Notes under the pieces: model-generated
What the model was told of the DNA's origin: nothing
The model's database searches: none
What the model saw: only the letters and a program-made list of their open reading frames with translations
From: Lithospermum erythrorhizon
Lineage: Eukaryota; Streptophyta; Magnoliopsida; Boraginales; Boraginaceae
Assembly: GCA_019722365.1 (NCBI GenBank)
Contig: JADFUC010000745.1
Location: forward strand, 1-64,000
Direction: 5' to 3'
DNA: 64,000 bases
Shown: positions 12,160-24,057 of the stretch, in pieces
How positions within the stretch are numbered: the stretch's first letter is position 1
Layout: each line of letters starts with the position of its first letter
Position numbers and translations under genes: made by a program

Positions 12160-14700
12160 CAACCAGAATGTCACGGATCTGGCTTATATTAACGTCACAA
12201 AATTTGAAGCATTATAATAAAATAATATTTCTTATATAATTGCGGAAGTGATGGCTTCAATTTTATTAAATAAATTATTTAGTTATTTGATATTATTTAG
12301 TAAATCACCCAGTTCGAAAGTACTTAACAAAGTTAATTTTCTAAACGTCACAGAATCGAAGACTTCAAATAAAGTATTTCGTTTATAATTATTAATAAAA
12401 ATCAACAAATTCACTATTTTAAATAATTATTTCGTTTAATTATTAATGAATCAACAAAATAATTATTTTAAACAAACACGTCACATAATCGAAACTCAAT
12501 TAAATATGAGTATATTTTTTTTTTTTTATTTAATATTAATTTCACGTCAGTGAAGGAACTTAACAAAGTTAATTCTAAGCGTCAGAATCGAAGCTAAGTT
12601 TAATAAGTTCATTTAATTATTAATAAATCAACAAATTCATTATTTAAATTAAACATCGCATAGTCGAATCTATGTTTAGTAAACGTGACCATTTCGTGGA
12701 GACTTATGTAAGTTATTATTTTACATTCCTTCATTTCATCCACACTTTTCCCAAATTAAACATAAATACCAAATAAAAATTTGTAAATTGAAAATATTAT
12801 TCCAAAAATAATTCATACAATAATTTAGGGTAAGATACATTACATCATTAGTACAATTGATAGGATCCCAAAAACTATAACAACTACAAGAATCTTAACA
12901 TTTCTTTTCCAAATCAATTTCAATTTCCATCTTACATTTTTTGAAGACCCAAAATAATTATTTTCTACTCTCTTGGTGGAACTATTGGATCAATCCGACA
13001 CATTTGTAAAGTGTAACTTAGGGCATGATGAATCGTGACCATCATTTTTTCAGAGTGATTGAATAACAAAACCTGATTGCGCCTACTAAGCTTCATTTTA
13101 CTACGCTTTTGCATTTGATAGACTTTACCTTGAGATATTTTATTATATGGTAAAAATAAGATAAAGAGAATTGTGTGAAAGAATTCTGGAGAGGCACGGT
13201 GGGATTTTATAGTTTATTAAAACACATGGATTCGCCCGCGATAGGAAAATATGGCGTTACATGTAGCGTCCGCGAGAGAGATGACACTCACGATCACAGA
13301 AACACCATACATGTAAAATAAGCGTCACGAAGCGTCCGCAGAAACACATACATTATCACGAGATAGATAAAGTTTCACGATTTGGTGGCGTGTATAATAA
13401 ACGTCAGAAACACCATACATGTAAATCACATTGAAATAAAAAAAATTATAAAAGTTGTCAGATTTGGTAGTATAGAAAGAAACGTCAGAGCGCCATTTTC
13501 TAGTCTTTTATTTAAATATGAAATAAAACGCAAGAAAGATTAAAAACCTAGCATTATTTAATAATAAAAACGTCAACATTATTCAATAAACCAAACAAAA
13601 TTATTCGGTTCTCCCGCATCCGTATGACGAAGATGATGTCCGACGTACGGGTAATCTTCTTGGCTATTAAGTTCGAATTTAATAGAGAAATGCAACATCG
13701 CCATCTATCGTATTTGTTTGCTTGTACAAGCTGAAGCCACCCATCCGTGAAGAATAGAATGTGTTCTTCATTATCCCTCGAGAGTTCCAACTTTCAATCT
13801 TCGCAGGATATGTGAGTTGTGACTTTAGTTCTATTTCCTCGGATAATAACGATGACCATCATGAAAAAATGCCTCAGTATGTCCCTATCCCAGTAAAGCG
13901 GTAATAACTCAATTAAAAAAACGAAAGTATATATATATATATATGATAAGCACATAACGTCAATTAAAGTATAACATATTGCCACTCGTTGACTTGAAGT
14001 TGCATTGATGTAAAAGTGTGCGAAACTTTCACCGGTAAACTTTTCTGCGAAAGATCCGATCGGCATCTTAATTTAGACAATGAGATAGAATTTTTTCTGT
14101 GAAATGAAGATGGTAAATTTCGTGGTTAAATAAGGCTCCAATATCACATGCATGCGAACTTCAGTTCAAAATGTAAATGCTTCGTCACATTCAAAATTCT
14201 ACCAGTCAATATTATTTATTAAGGACTCAGTTGTTACTCTACAATAAATTATTTGGCAATAAATAAGAAAAGACCTGCGTCAGACACGTAAAGTATGTAC
14301 AAAAAGCGACACGGTTTGCCACATTCAAAATTGTAACGATCGTGCTATTTATTAAGGATTGTTACTCTGCCCGATAAATTAGTGGCATTAATGAAGAGAA
14401 CGTCATGTTAGAGCCAGTGTTTTCTAGAAACGTCACTATCCCGCCATACAGTAAAAATGTGGTTGAGATTATCACTTAAATGCATCAACTAATACTCTGA
14501 AGAATTTAGTTGGCATTAATGAAGAAAAAGAAATGTCTCTATATAAATTTCATCAAAATTCCATTTTACGTTTTACTCTGTGAAATTAGTGGTATTATTT
14601 TTATATTAAACATTAACTAATTAAGAACACGTCAGATAGTTGTGATAATTTCCAATTAAATAGAATGTAAAAAGACTTCATGTTTTTATAAATCACTTCG
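12160..14700. repeat. Dispersed CGTCA-type motif array, right side of the CACTA region
   Basis: At least fifteen degenerate words of the form (a)acgtca(c) are spread over the block, several followed by (g)aatcgaag. Examples are 12345 (acgtcacagaatcgaag), 12478 (cacgtcacataatcgaa), 12580 (gcgtcagaatcgaagc), 13320 (gcgtcacgaagcgtccg) and 14430 (acgtcactatcccgcc). The phrase agaaacaccatacatgtaaa is duplicated at 13299 and 13407. Spacers are AT-rich. I read the array as CACTA subterminal repeats; that is an inference from layout around the transposase. Confidence 0.55.
14160..14600. repeat. Decayed tandem repeat of about 150 bp
   Basis: The phrases cacattcaaaatt, tatttattaaggact(n)gttactct and aaattagtggcattaatgaagaa recur in the same order, starting near 14168, 14318 and, partly, 14480 and 14570. 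The copies have drifted and lost pieces. They carry CGTCA-type words at their joints, so this is probably part of the subterminal repeat system. Confidence 0.55.
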
Positions 14701-14739
14701 AACAATACATAATTATTTTTGGGATGAAACCCAGTACAT

Positions 14740-16430
14740 AAAATAAAATCTTAGACAAAATAGTAAGCAGTTGAACCTAAATATGAGGAAGTGGGGTCTC
14801 TGCTTTCGGCATCCGTGAACTATCGACATATGATAGTTAGCTCTCGCTCGTCGAGAGGATTCTTCCTCGGCCCGTAAACCCTACATGACGTAACCTCGGC
14901 CAAAACCTCCTCCTCGTCTGCGCCTGTCACTTCCACGTTGTGGCCTATGATGATAGTGGCGACCCGGTGTAGCCTGCGATATCTTTGCTTTAAAAACTGT
15001 TTCCTCTAATACTTCCTTATCCAAAAGCGTTATTATTATCTTCGCTTACGTAAATGTTCTAGAAAATCAACCGCGATTAGCATGGCGTTTTAACTTCTCT
15101 TGAAGATGCACTTAGCTGGAGAGCGGATCTCAGTACTAACTTAATTATTTCGCGGATTAATTGAGACGAACATTTCTTACGTAGCGTCATCCAGCCCATT
15201 GCCGCGTCGTTGGATCAAAATCGATAGGTAAATAAATCAATATGAGAACAACTTGGTTGGGACCTTTTTGTAACACCTTTATGTTGATTATTTTGCTACC
15301 TTACTACTCACTTGGGCGAGTTGTTGGCACATGTAATTACTAATTCTTGAGAGTTTAGTCGATCATTTCTTCCCCCCCTACGGTATTTGCGTAGTAACTT
15401 GATCGACTGTAATCTGTTTGTGAATCTCCATGCTAACATCTACAGTTTCAACAAATGGTATCCCCTGACTTGTGGTACTCCTTTTCTTCTCTTGTCATCT
15501 TAACTGCTTAGTGCACTTGAGCTTGGAGTGCTAACCTTAGTAAAATTGCAACCTTTTGCAGATTAGAACCCAGCTGAATTGATGCCTCCGAGGGGATTTG
15601 CGCCCTTTTACATTCTTTGGGCGTTGAAAGTCCACTATTTGCCCATCCTTTATTATTGTTGATCGTCAACTATAAGCTGCACCTGATCAAAGAATCTTAA
15701 TCTGTCTGGCTTTTTCCATGCAATACCCTTCATCTGCCCCTTGAGGTCGGAGTGTTAAGCTGAGAGGAAAGCGCTCCTTTTTGTGCTTCCACATACCACC
15801 ATTTTTGCCAACTACTGGAGACGTCTAGTTAACTCAGTTTTTGTTGTCCTTCTAATCTCAGTTCTTTGGCCTGAAATTCGGTCGACACACAGTCTTTATG
15901 TTGAGACTTATCGTCTGTATATTTAAATGCATCGAGCTAAGACTTCTTTGGTATATAGCTTTACAACACCTACCTGCAGCTTATTTTGTCCCGTTCCCTC
16001 TTTATCATCGCTTACAGTCGCTGCTGATTCGAAGCGGCATGTGCTTTTCTTGCTCGACTCGATGATCGAGCGAGCTGACCACTTCGGTATGTTCATGGTT
16101 GCCGGTGTATGCGTTTATACTACGAGCGTTGTCCCAAACTAGCGAGACTCCTTTAAAACTTTTCGAAACCAAACTCTTCGCCGTTTTTGTATTACTGCGT
16201 TGGGGAATTTGAGCGGTGCGGGGCAACCTTATTCCCGGCGGAAATCAGGCATTAGACACGTATTTTATTTACAATATGTAAAATGTCCTGCCAGATATGT
16301 CAAAGTTTTATCTCTTTTCGAAATAGATAACGTCACAACTTCGCCGGAAACTATTACAATATAAATATTAAATGTCAAGGTCGTGAGAGAGATTTCCTGC
16401 TGAATGAATGTCAAATTTTTGCCCACATCG
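14740..16430. other. Unassigned region, mixed base composition
   Basis: Base composition is more balanced than in the neighbours, and both strands have short open frames. None shows a motif I recognise. It lies between the CACTA-like motif array and the left end of the copia element, so a decayed part of the CACTA element or its cargo is possible. A word aacgtcacaac at about 16330 resembles aacgtcacaac at about 28603, just beyond the copia's other end. This suggests the copia landed in one motif-bearing block. Confidence 0.35.
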
Positions 16431-16434
16431 ATTT

Positions 16435-16550
16435 TGATGGAAAACATATGGATATATGAGTATAGCCTAAATCCATAGATCGAGGGGATCTTAAAGTGCT
16501 TACTACATTATTTATCAATTACGTAATGCCTTGAGTGTAGAGTGATAATC
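16435..16550 (-). repeat. Truncated third LTR copy of the copia element
   Basis: The segment starts (t)tgatggaaaac and keeps the words catggatatatgagtat-like, aaatccatagatc and attatttatcaattac of the other LTR copies, then breaks off near 16530-16550. Leader sequence beginning at about 16558 follows directly. Only the U5-side end of the LTR is kept. Confidence 0.65.
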
Positions 16551-16557
16551 CGGCAAA

Positions 16558-17204
16558 ATCATTTGGTACCAAAATCGGCCCGATCCGACACGGGCAGCCC
16601 GTAAGTCGCGGAGAATCGGTCGGCCGATTTATGGTAATATTTCCATATTTAACTTGGTTTTTCAGATTTAATTTAATTCGTTTGTAAAATCATTTTGGAG
16701 GCTTTAAAAAATTTTAAAATTTATGAAATTCGAACACATTAAACTTCATAATTTTCTTGAACAAATCATGATGCGTTCATTAAAATAATTTTCATATTTA
16801 ATTATTATTAAGCAGTCCGAAATCTCAAAATTATTTGAGTCGCTTATCTAATCTAAAATTATGAAATTTAATGGAGATCTTACGTGCCGTCACGGGTTCG
16901 GAAAAAATTAGTTTGTAATTTTACAAATTTTCTACATACCCCAAACACGTTTTACAAAACTATTTTGAAACAAAACCAATTAAATCGTCCTTTTAATTTA
17001 TGAAACAAAATTCATGTTAACAAAATATGATAATACATCATCATAAACTTGTAACACATGTGTAAATCAATAATCAAGAACATATTGATTTATTCTAATC
17101 ATATATTTATCAATTAAATATGAAGACAAAATTAATCAAATAAAAATTGATAAAACAAAACAAGCATAAAATAAATACAGCTTTAATTTGGCTCGTGATG
17201 CTCT
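16558..17204 (-). repeat. Second copy of the copia 5' leader region
   Basis: It begins tttggtaccaaaatcggcc and ends ctttaatttggctcgtgatg next to an LTR. The same roughly 650-bp sequence lies beside the right-hand LTR at about 26972-27620. The edge next to the LTR corresponds to the primer-binding side of the element. The two copies differ by scattered substitutions and small indels. Confidence 0.7.
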
Positions 17205-18180
17205 TGATGGAAAACTCACATGGATATATGAGTATAAATATAAATCCATAGATCCAGGGATCTTAAATTAACTTACTACATTATTTATCAATTACCACGT
17301 AATTATAATATGCTAGTGACAGTACTTAAATTCGTGGAGTAAATTCACTTTGAAAATCATGTTTTTATGAATTTGATTTCCGCCGGTTCTTGTTGTAATA
17401 TCAATGGGTATGATGTCTACGGATTGATCCACACAGGAGTTTTAAATCAAAATGATTTATGCTAGTAAACAAGGTTGAACAAAACCAAAAACCCCCAGAA
17501 AATTCTTGGGAATCGGTAAAGGAGGCGGTATTAGGGTTTTTGATGAGAAGATTATTATTCTTCTTATTTCAGAAAACCTAAAACTGCTTATATAGGGCTA
17601 GGTTAAAACAAACCCAGCAACCAGATTAGTATTAGCTTGACTCGCCTTTCCACATTAGTGCGTTAAGACACTATTAGGTATTTAATGAGTTGAACTATTT
17701 AATTAGCTTAATTAAATAGTAATGAGTGATATCAATAATCTTTCAAGTTATGATGGGCCACTAAAATTACTTTCGAGACAATTAAATAAATATTTGTTGA
17801 TTCTATTCATTCCATCGATATTCTACATAAAATGCTTAGAATCCGCATGATGAAATACATTTCTCAATTATAAATTCTCTTTAATTTCATACATGAAATA
17901 CAAGTCCCAGCGATCCCCTTTGTCATCGTAGGCGAGTATAGGCTCAGATAATGGTAAGTTGTATAATAATAATAATTGACCAATTACACTATTATTATAA
18001 CGATTAATAGTGAATCTATTTATTCCTTTCATGCTTGCTTAAATTAATAGACTTGCCTTGGTAATATACAATTACTAGTTGAACACTAAGTTCGATAATC
18101 ACATTTAGCTTAAGCCGATAAATGAATTGTTACGATTGTGGCAATGGGCGTAAATGGAATCAATTCGTTGATTTCCAGCG
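17205..18180 (-). repeat. LTR of the copia element (middle copy)
   Basis: The LTR is 976 bp. On the minus strand it should start TGTTGGAAATC (here mutated, CGCTGGAAATC) at 18180 and end TTTTCCATCA at 17205. A purine tract (AAATGGGAG on the minus strand) abuts it at 18181-18189, which marks this copy as a 3' LTR of the pol to its right. The leader copy on its left shows it also once served as a 5' LTR. It contains a conserved palindrome at 17694-17720. Confidence 0.75.
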
Positions 18181-18859
18181 CTCCCATTTCGCATATCGAG
18201 GATGGACAAATCCTGCGATATATCGGCATCTATCGCTACACTCCTTTGTGTGTGACCCAACATATGCCGTTATAATACGCTTAAGGTAGGCGTTTAATTA
18301 AGTAGTCAAAAGTACAAAGCTTGTATAACACGAGATAGTCATATATCGTGAATTACAGAATTGGCAGACCTAAAATTTTAAACTAAATGTCATAGAATAT
18401 GAGATATCACATGCTCTTCTATGAATTCATTCGGTCATACCAGCTCCCAGTCACGAGACCCGGCAGCCACGGTGATCTAGTCTATGACCCTAACGTGATC
18501 AATCTTGATCACCTATCAAAACACGTGTTAGTCATATGATCTTTATCCATACAGCTTCTCGACATCGACGAGGCACTTTTAGGTATCTATGTTTATTTGG
18601 AAAGCAAGTGCCATTAACAGTTCATGTTACCTCTCTAGAAAATATAGACTAACCTAAGGATTTTAACCTTTCTTCGCCAGGGATACTATGTATATTATGT
18701 AAATTTAGACATATAAAAGACATAGCAAACAAATATATTAAAATAGAAGCAATAATATTTAAATATTTGTTCACGTAACACAAATAGATACATGCGACTC
18801 CCACTAAAACTAACACCAACAGGACATACATCTAAGACCTATGTTATTTGTGTATGCTC
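18181..18859 (-). other. Copia 3' non-coding region with polypurine tract
   Basis: The stretch lies between the end of the RNase H reading frame and the LTR. The polypurine tract is at 18181-18189. The equivalent region of the second copy is 31921-32750. No extra gene is recognised, only the tail of the element. Confidence 0.55.
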
Positions 18860-21121
18860 ATCATGCTTTGCGACTTAGTGGTTTATTAAAGGGAGTCGGC
18901 TTGATTGGCTTTCTGTTTCTGCTTCCATACTTTGACATCCACCTACATCAGCGTATCTCTGTCGGTGATGCTAGAGTACGTGCTTGGACTTGTGGCGTGC
19001 TCGGGGGTTCATGGCAGGCTATTGCCCGATGTTGTCACAAAGCAACTCAGCTGGTCCCTCGATGCTAGAGTACTCATAGAGGATTCGGTCCACCAGAATT
19101 TCAGTTATCCGACATGCTTCTTTAGCGAGCAGACTGACTGCGATATCTTCAGTTTTGGGGTAGAATCGTGATTCTGCAATGGAACTCCTCCCGAATCTTG
19201 CTCCACGGTGAGACAAAATAAATACCCGGGCGGGAGCGATAGTCGTCTCTGTCAGGTTTGAAAACTGGCGTCGGTGTGCCACATCCTTTGCTAACTCTTC
19301 ATATCTCCACCATATACGAAAGCATCGCCAGTTAACTGCCGGATACTTCCAGATGCACTTCACTGATCGATGGCCTTCACGGATTGGCTTGGTAATCTCT
19401 TTGGTTACACTTAGTGCATAAGACACATCGGGTCTAGTGCTAGCGACATGGCGCCATGATGAATCTATGGCCCGAGGCGTAAGGTATGTCGCCGTTACGT
19501 TTCATCTACATTGGCTAGTAATTGGGACCTTTGTGCTTCTTGCTGAGTTGAACTCCACATGTTCATGGAATTTACCTACTTGGAATTTTCGTATTGAACC
19601 TTTAGTACCTTATTCACATAAGTATCTAACAAGTCAATCGACCTCACGGCTCGTCTCGATGAATCTTTATTCCAAGTATATATTGTTAGCCGCTAAGTCC
19701 TTCATTGAGGAAACATTTTGCGCAACAATCCTTGACTGAGTTTAGTAACTACGTTGTTTCCAATGATAAATATGCGTCGATATCGGGACTATAAATGATA
19801 TATAACTCATACTTTACCTTAACTTGTATACACAAGATTCTTCTTCGTTCTTGATGAAACCAAACTCTTTGATTGATTCATCAAAACATAAATTCAGTGC
19901 GGGATGCACCTTAAGATCATAAATGGACTTTTCTGACTTAAACTTTTCTTAGGTCGCTTTAAGACATGTAGAATGCGGAGGTTGTACACCCTCATCCTCT
20001 AAATTTCAAATATCTTTACATCCATTTGCCATACCATAGCCATGAAATGCGGCGATAACTAAGATATCGGATGGATTTAAGCATAGCCCTTTGGCAGTAA
20101 GTTTCGTCATAGTCCCTCCGTGAACTTGTTTGAAACCTTTCTCTACAAATTAGCTTTGAAAATATCAACTGATTCTGTCTTTATCATGTTTCTTCTTAAA
20201 TGCCGTTTACGTTCAGTAGGAGGCGAGCCCCATTTGGTAAATTCAACAAGGACCAAACCTCGTTTTTGCTCTACGTAGAATCCATCTCAGTTAAGCTGGC
20301 TATTTTCCATTTGTGACATCCTCGCTATTCATTTGCTTCTTTGTAGAAGTGATGGGCTAAATAACTTTCAATGATGAACTTCGCATGCAATTCATGGCGA
20401 TGTTGTTGGATCTCCCCGAGGTTGGTTCTTCCACGGTTTCTCACAATGGATCGAAGCTGGGTCTTCTATGAAAAAGTTACCAATTCTTGTAGTGTCGGAT
20501 GCCTACACATTAGATGCATCAACATTGACTTCATCAGGCAGGCATCATCGAGATGGCGCCATTATATTCATACGGACAAATATTCCTTTTCAAGGAATAC
20601 TCATTCTAGCAATGAGAATTTATTCTCACCTTCGAGGTAGAAGTAGTAACCAACTCTTTCTGGATATCCTATGAAATAGCATTTGCTCCGATTTGGGCGC
20701 AAGTTTATCTTTGTTAATCTCTTAGCAGTAAGTTATGACCCCAAATCTTGAAAACCCAACTTGGGAATCTTCCCGAACCACAGTTCATAAGGGGAGTTTT
20801 ATCTGTGACTTGGTTTAACATCTGTTTAAGAGTAAGTGCCGCACTTAAGTGTATATCTCGAAGTGGCGGTAGATCGAATAGGCTCGTCATAGATCGAACC
20901 ATGTCAAGAAGGAGTTCGATTTATCCTTCGGACACGCCATTATCTTTGTGGCGCTCTTACAACTGAAGTGAGTTGTGAAACAATATCACACTCTCTCTAC
21001 GATGAGTATTGAACTTCATGGCTCAAATATTCTCCTATCAAACGAATCTTTATTGTCTTATTCATTTGGTTTTTGTACTGTTTAGAACTCCTTGAATTTC
21101 TCAAAGGACTCGTGTTGTGTC
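18860..21121 (-). pseudogene. Copia pol, 3' two-thirds: integrase end, reverse transcriptase, RNase H
   Basis: From high to low coordinates there is an integrase C-terminal part with LLLDMVRSMTSLFDLP and KTPL..CGSGRFPSWVFKIWG (20900-20720), then an RT region (about 20.6-19.5 kb) with FDESIKEFGFIKNEE-like and IIGNNVVTKLSQ stretches. The RNase H part, 19426-19019, has MSYALSVTKEITKPIREGH, VFILSHRGARFGRSS, EDIAVSLLAKEACRITE and SIEGPAELLCDNIG. These match the TNT1-94 kind of copia. The YVDD motif region reads differently here, and stops and frameshifts are many. The integrase frame is cut at 21121 by the nested gypsy LTR and resumes at 24058. Confidence 0.85.
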
Positions 21122-24057
21122 TATAACGACCGCCACAGAATTCGGCCATGAGTGAGAGTCATTAAATTCCGGAACACCAAGTCACCAAACCCGATAAGGG
21201 GCCACGACTCAGTTACTAAATACAAGTCGTTTCGTCAAAATGTGATCCGCGATTAAGTTTCCCAAATCAAAGCAGTTTAAAATTTATAATCCGTCGGTGA
21301 TGTCAAGCAGCAAACCCATATATATATACACAAAATATCCCAAAAATAAAAGTAATGCGGCAAGGCTGTGAATGATACGTCTTTGTATCCACGAATACAA
21401 AATGACAACGGCCAAATGAGGCTAAAGTTCAAAAAGGAAAAATACAACAATCAAAGCGATTGACAACGCATCAAAATCGGTATTTGTGAGGATCCTCACG
21501 CCCACCCAAATGCTACTAAGCCACTCGGAATATAACAGCCTCTTGTAGCTCCATTTGGACGTCATCCCAGCACAAATGAAATGCCGCCCAATCGAAAAGT
21601 GTAAGCCGCGCGAGGCTTAGTGAAAGCAACACGGGGTATGAACTTACCATCACGCCTTGAGGCAGTCAAAAATATAATAGTCAAATATGAATAAAATACA
21701 TATATCCAGGACTATCTCATAAGGTCATACAACATAATTTCCACAGTAAATCTCAGACATAACACATGAAGATATAATAGAAGGTTCGTGAGCTTACACA
21801 ATTTCATAAAAGAAATCAATAGACTCAACAACGACTAAAACTCTAGTCATCAAACTGCATCTACCATGCTCCCCACCCCGATTATACCAACCTACAATGC
21901 GCATATACTCAATCCGTCTACAGGAATGGACTATCGATAATCACCCGCACTTATACCGCGATATAAGGCCAAAACCGCACTTATACACAAAAGTATAAAG
22001 AGCGCGCGCTTATACACAAAGTATAAAGGCACGTCGCTCATACGCTAAGTGCAAAGCACGCCCTCTTATACTACTTAAGTATAAGGCACACCGCGCTTAT
22101 ACACTAAGTATAAGGCACACCGCACTGCCACACTAAGTATAAGGCACACCTTATACGTAGTATGGGGCCACGTCGACGATGCACACGACAAAAGTGATCA
22201 AAAGACTTCATGCAGCTAGCATGCAGTATGGGCCGAACATACGCTATACAGCGTATGGGGCCACACCCGACAATACCTTGTGACAAAGTGATCAAAGACT
22301 CATACACATTTCTTATACCCGGTATAAGGCCAAACCATGGCTTATACCGTAGTATAAGGCCACACCGACGATACACCACAGCCAGCGTTAAAAAGGAGTC
22401 ATCTTATGCCGAGTATAGGCCAAACCGCCGCTATACCGTGAACAGGGCCAATGGCGTCACATATCACGCAAGGAAGGAGAGTCACCTAATCCCTACTAAT
22501 CCCGACTAGCAAGTGCTTTGATACTGAAGTCACCTCGAGTCATAGATAACTTTCTAGCAATGCGCCTCTCGATAACCGGCTACTCTGCTCCCAGACAATA
22601 TCCAGCACACGGCTAAAACATCTCCTGTCAGTCAAACACAATCGCTTGTGAGCCCACAGAGAAATCATAAGTGCCGACAAGGCTACAGAAATCAAAAATA
22701 TTAGTTGAGATTGCACCTCGAAGCAATCTTGGCCGCCCACCGAGAATATAATCACATAATCATATAGCAATTATGTATATCATTCTCGCATAATCATAAC
22801 CTGATGACATATATATCATTCCTCACGTAATCATATCATAATAACATGTATATCATTCTCACATAATCATATCATAATAACATGTATATCATTCTCCACA
22901 TAATCATATCCTGATAACATGTTCACACACAATTTAAAAATGAAATGCGATAAGTAACACCCGTGAATAAGTACTACTTCTGCTTGCTTCTATGAAATAA
23001 CCAGCGAAAAACAATCCAAGGTATTTGCTTACTTTTCTGATCAGCGCCTAACAACACCAGGAAAATATAATCAAGACCTACTACTGCCGGCGTTCACAAG
23101 AAGATACATAACTTGACTCTTAGGGAACTATCTACAACGGTGATCTAACATGACGGATAAACTGTCGAATTATAATCATGAATAGCAGCCAATCGATTCC
23201 CGCTAAATTCCATCTTATCGCTTTGTCATTACAAATCGACTTATAAGTTATTCTAACTGTCAATAGTCATAATTAACAATCTATACTCGAAATATCAATT
23301 TATAAACTCGGCTTGGAAATTTACACTTTTCAGCGTACTTACCCGCTAATCAATTTTAAATCACGATTTAACATCATAGCAACTATAATAAGGTCCAATG
23401 TAAACACTCCTCACAATTTTAAAGTCTTATAAAAATATCCATATAAAAAAGTCAGCTTGAAAACCTAAAAGTCAACTGGAAATAACGTCCTCAAAGCGAT
23501 CTACAAATCACGGGTCATCGCTCAAATCGTCCACGGAACCCACCAACCAGCTAAGATTTATAATAAAATTCAGTATGAAGAGTCAACTAAAAGTCAACGC
23601 CAAAACCCAGAAATATCTCAGAAAAGACTTACGAAATTTAACAACTTTCGAAGAGAATGATGGAGGAGAACAATATTCTGACCGATCTTGAGTTGGCGAC
23701 AATCGAAGAAATGAAGTAGAAATTTTTTTAAGGGGGAGGGGGTGAATATTTCGGCAAAAATGGAACAAGATGAAGATGATGACTTGGTTTTATGATGTGG
23801 AGGATAAACTACAACATATTTATAAAAAAAAAATAAAGGTCCCGTTGGTTCGAGTTAATTACTAACATGTGCTAAATCCTCACGAACCCGATTGAAATAA
23901 AATTCTTCCTTTGGCAAACACTACTAAATTATAAATGAAATTCGGCTCAAAAATTTCTGAGAAATAATAACGTCATCGAAAAAAAATTATACTATTCCCG
24001 GGTCCACGCCAAACGAAAAATTTAATTTTTTTTTTTTTTTTAAATAACGGGTTATTC
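21122..24057 (-). mobile_element. Solo gypsy LTR nested in the copia integrase gene
   Basis: It is the same LTR family as 2117-4566, with the termini slightly decayed: GGTCGTTATA at the low end and a lost TGTA at the high end. The flanks share GTGTC (21117-21121 and 24058-24062). Taking out the LTR and one GTGTC puts the two halves of the copia integrase back in one reading frame, which fixes the insertion point. It is about 0.5 kb longer than the copy at 2117, largely because its palindromic minisatellite is bigger. The insertion is younger than the copia that hosts it. Confidence 0.85.
21945..22450. repeat. Expanded palindromic minisatellite in the nested LTR
   Basis: About a dozen or more degenerate units contain cttatacactaagtataag followed by gcacaccg or gccaaacc. 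Each unit is a small inverted repeat. A higher-order repeat is visible: cgacgat/cgacaat then acaaa(a)gtgatcaaa(a)gact recurs about 95 bp apart, near 22172 and 22268. The array has about five units in the sister LTR at 2914-3050. Confidence 0.75.

Noticed and set aside
15927..16226. Overlapping frames at 15.9-16.2 kb as gag of a second copia interior
   Set aside because: No zinc knuckle or gag-like residues are visible, and the leader-LTR junction at 16.55 kb shows that the second interior is already lost.
21945..22450. CRISPR-like array (regular palindromic repeats)
   Set aside because: The units abut without unique spacers, and the context is a plant retroelement LTR.
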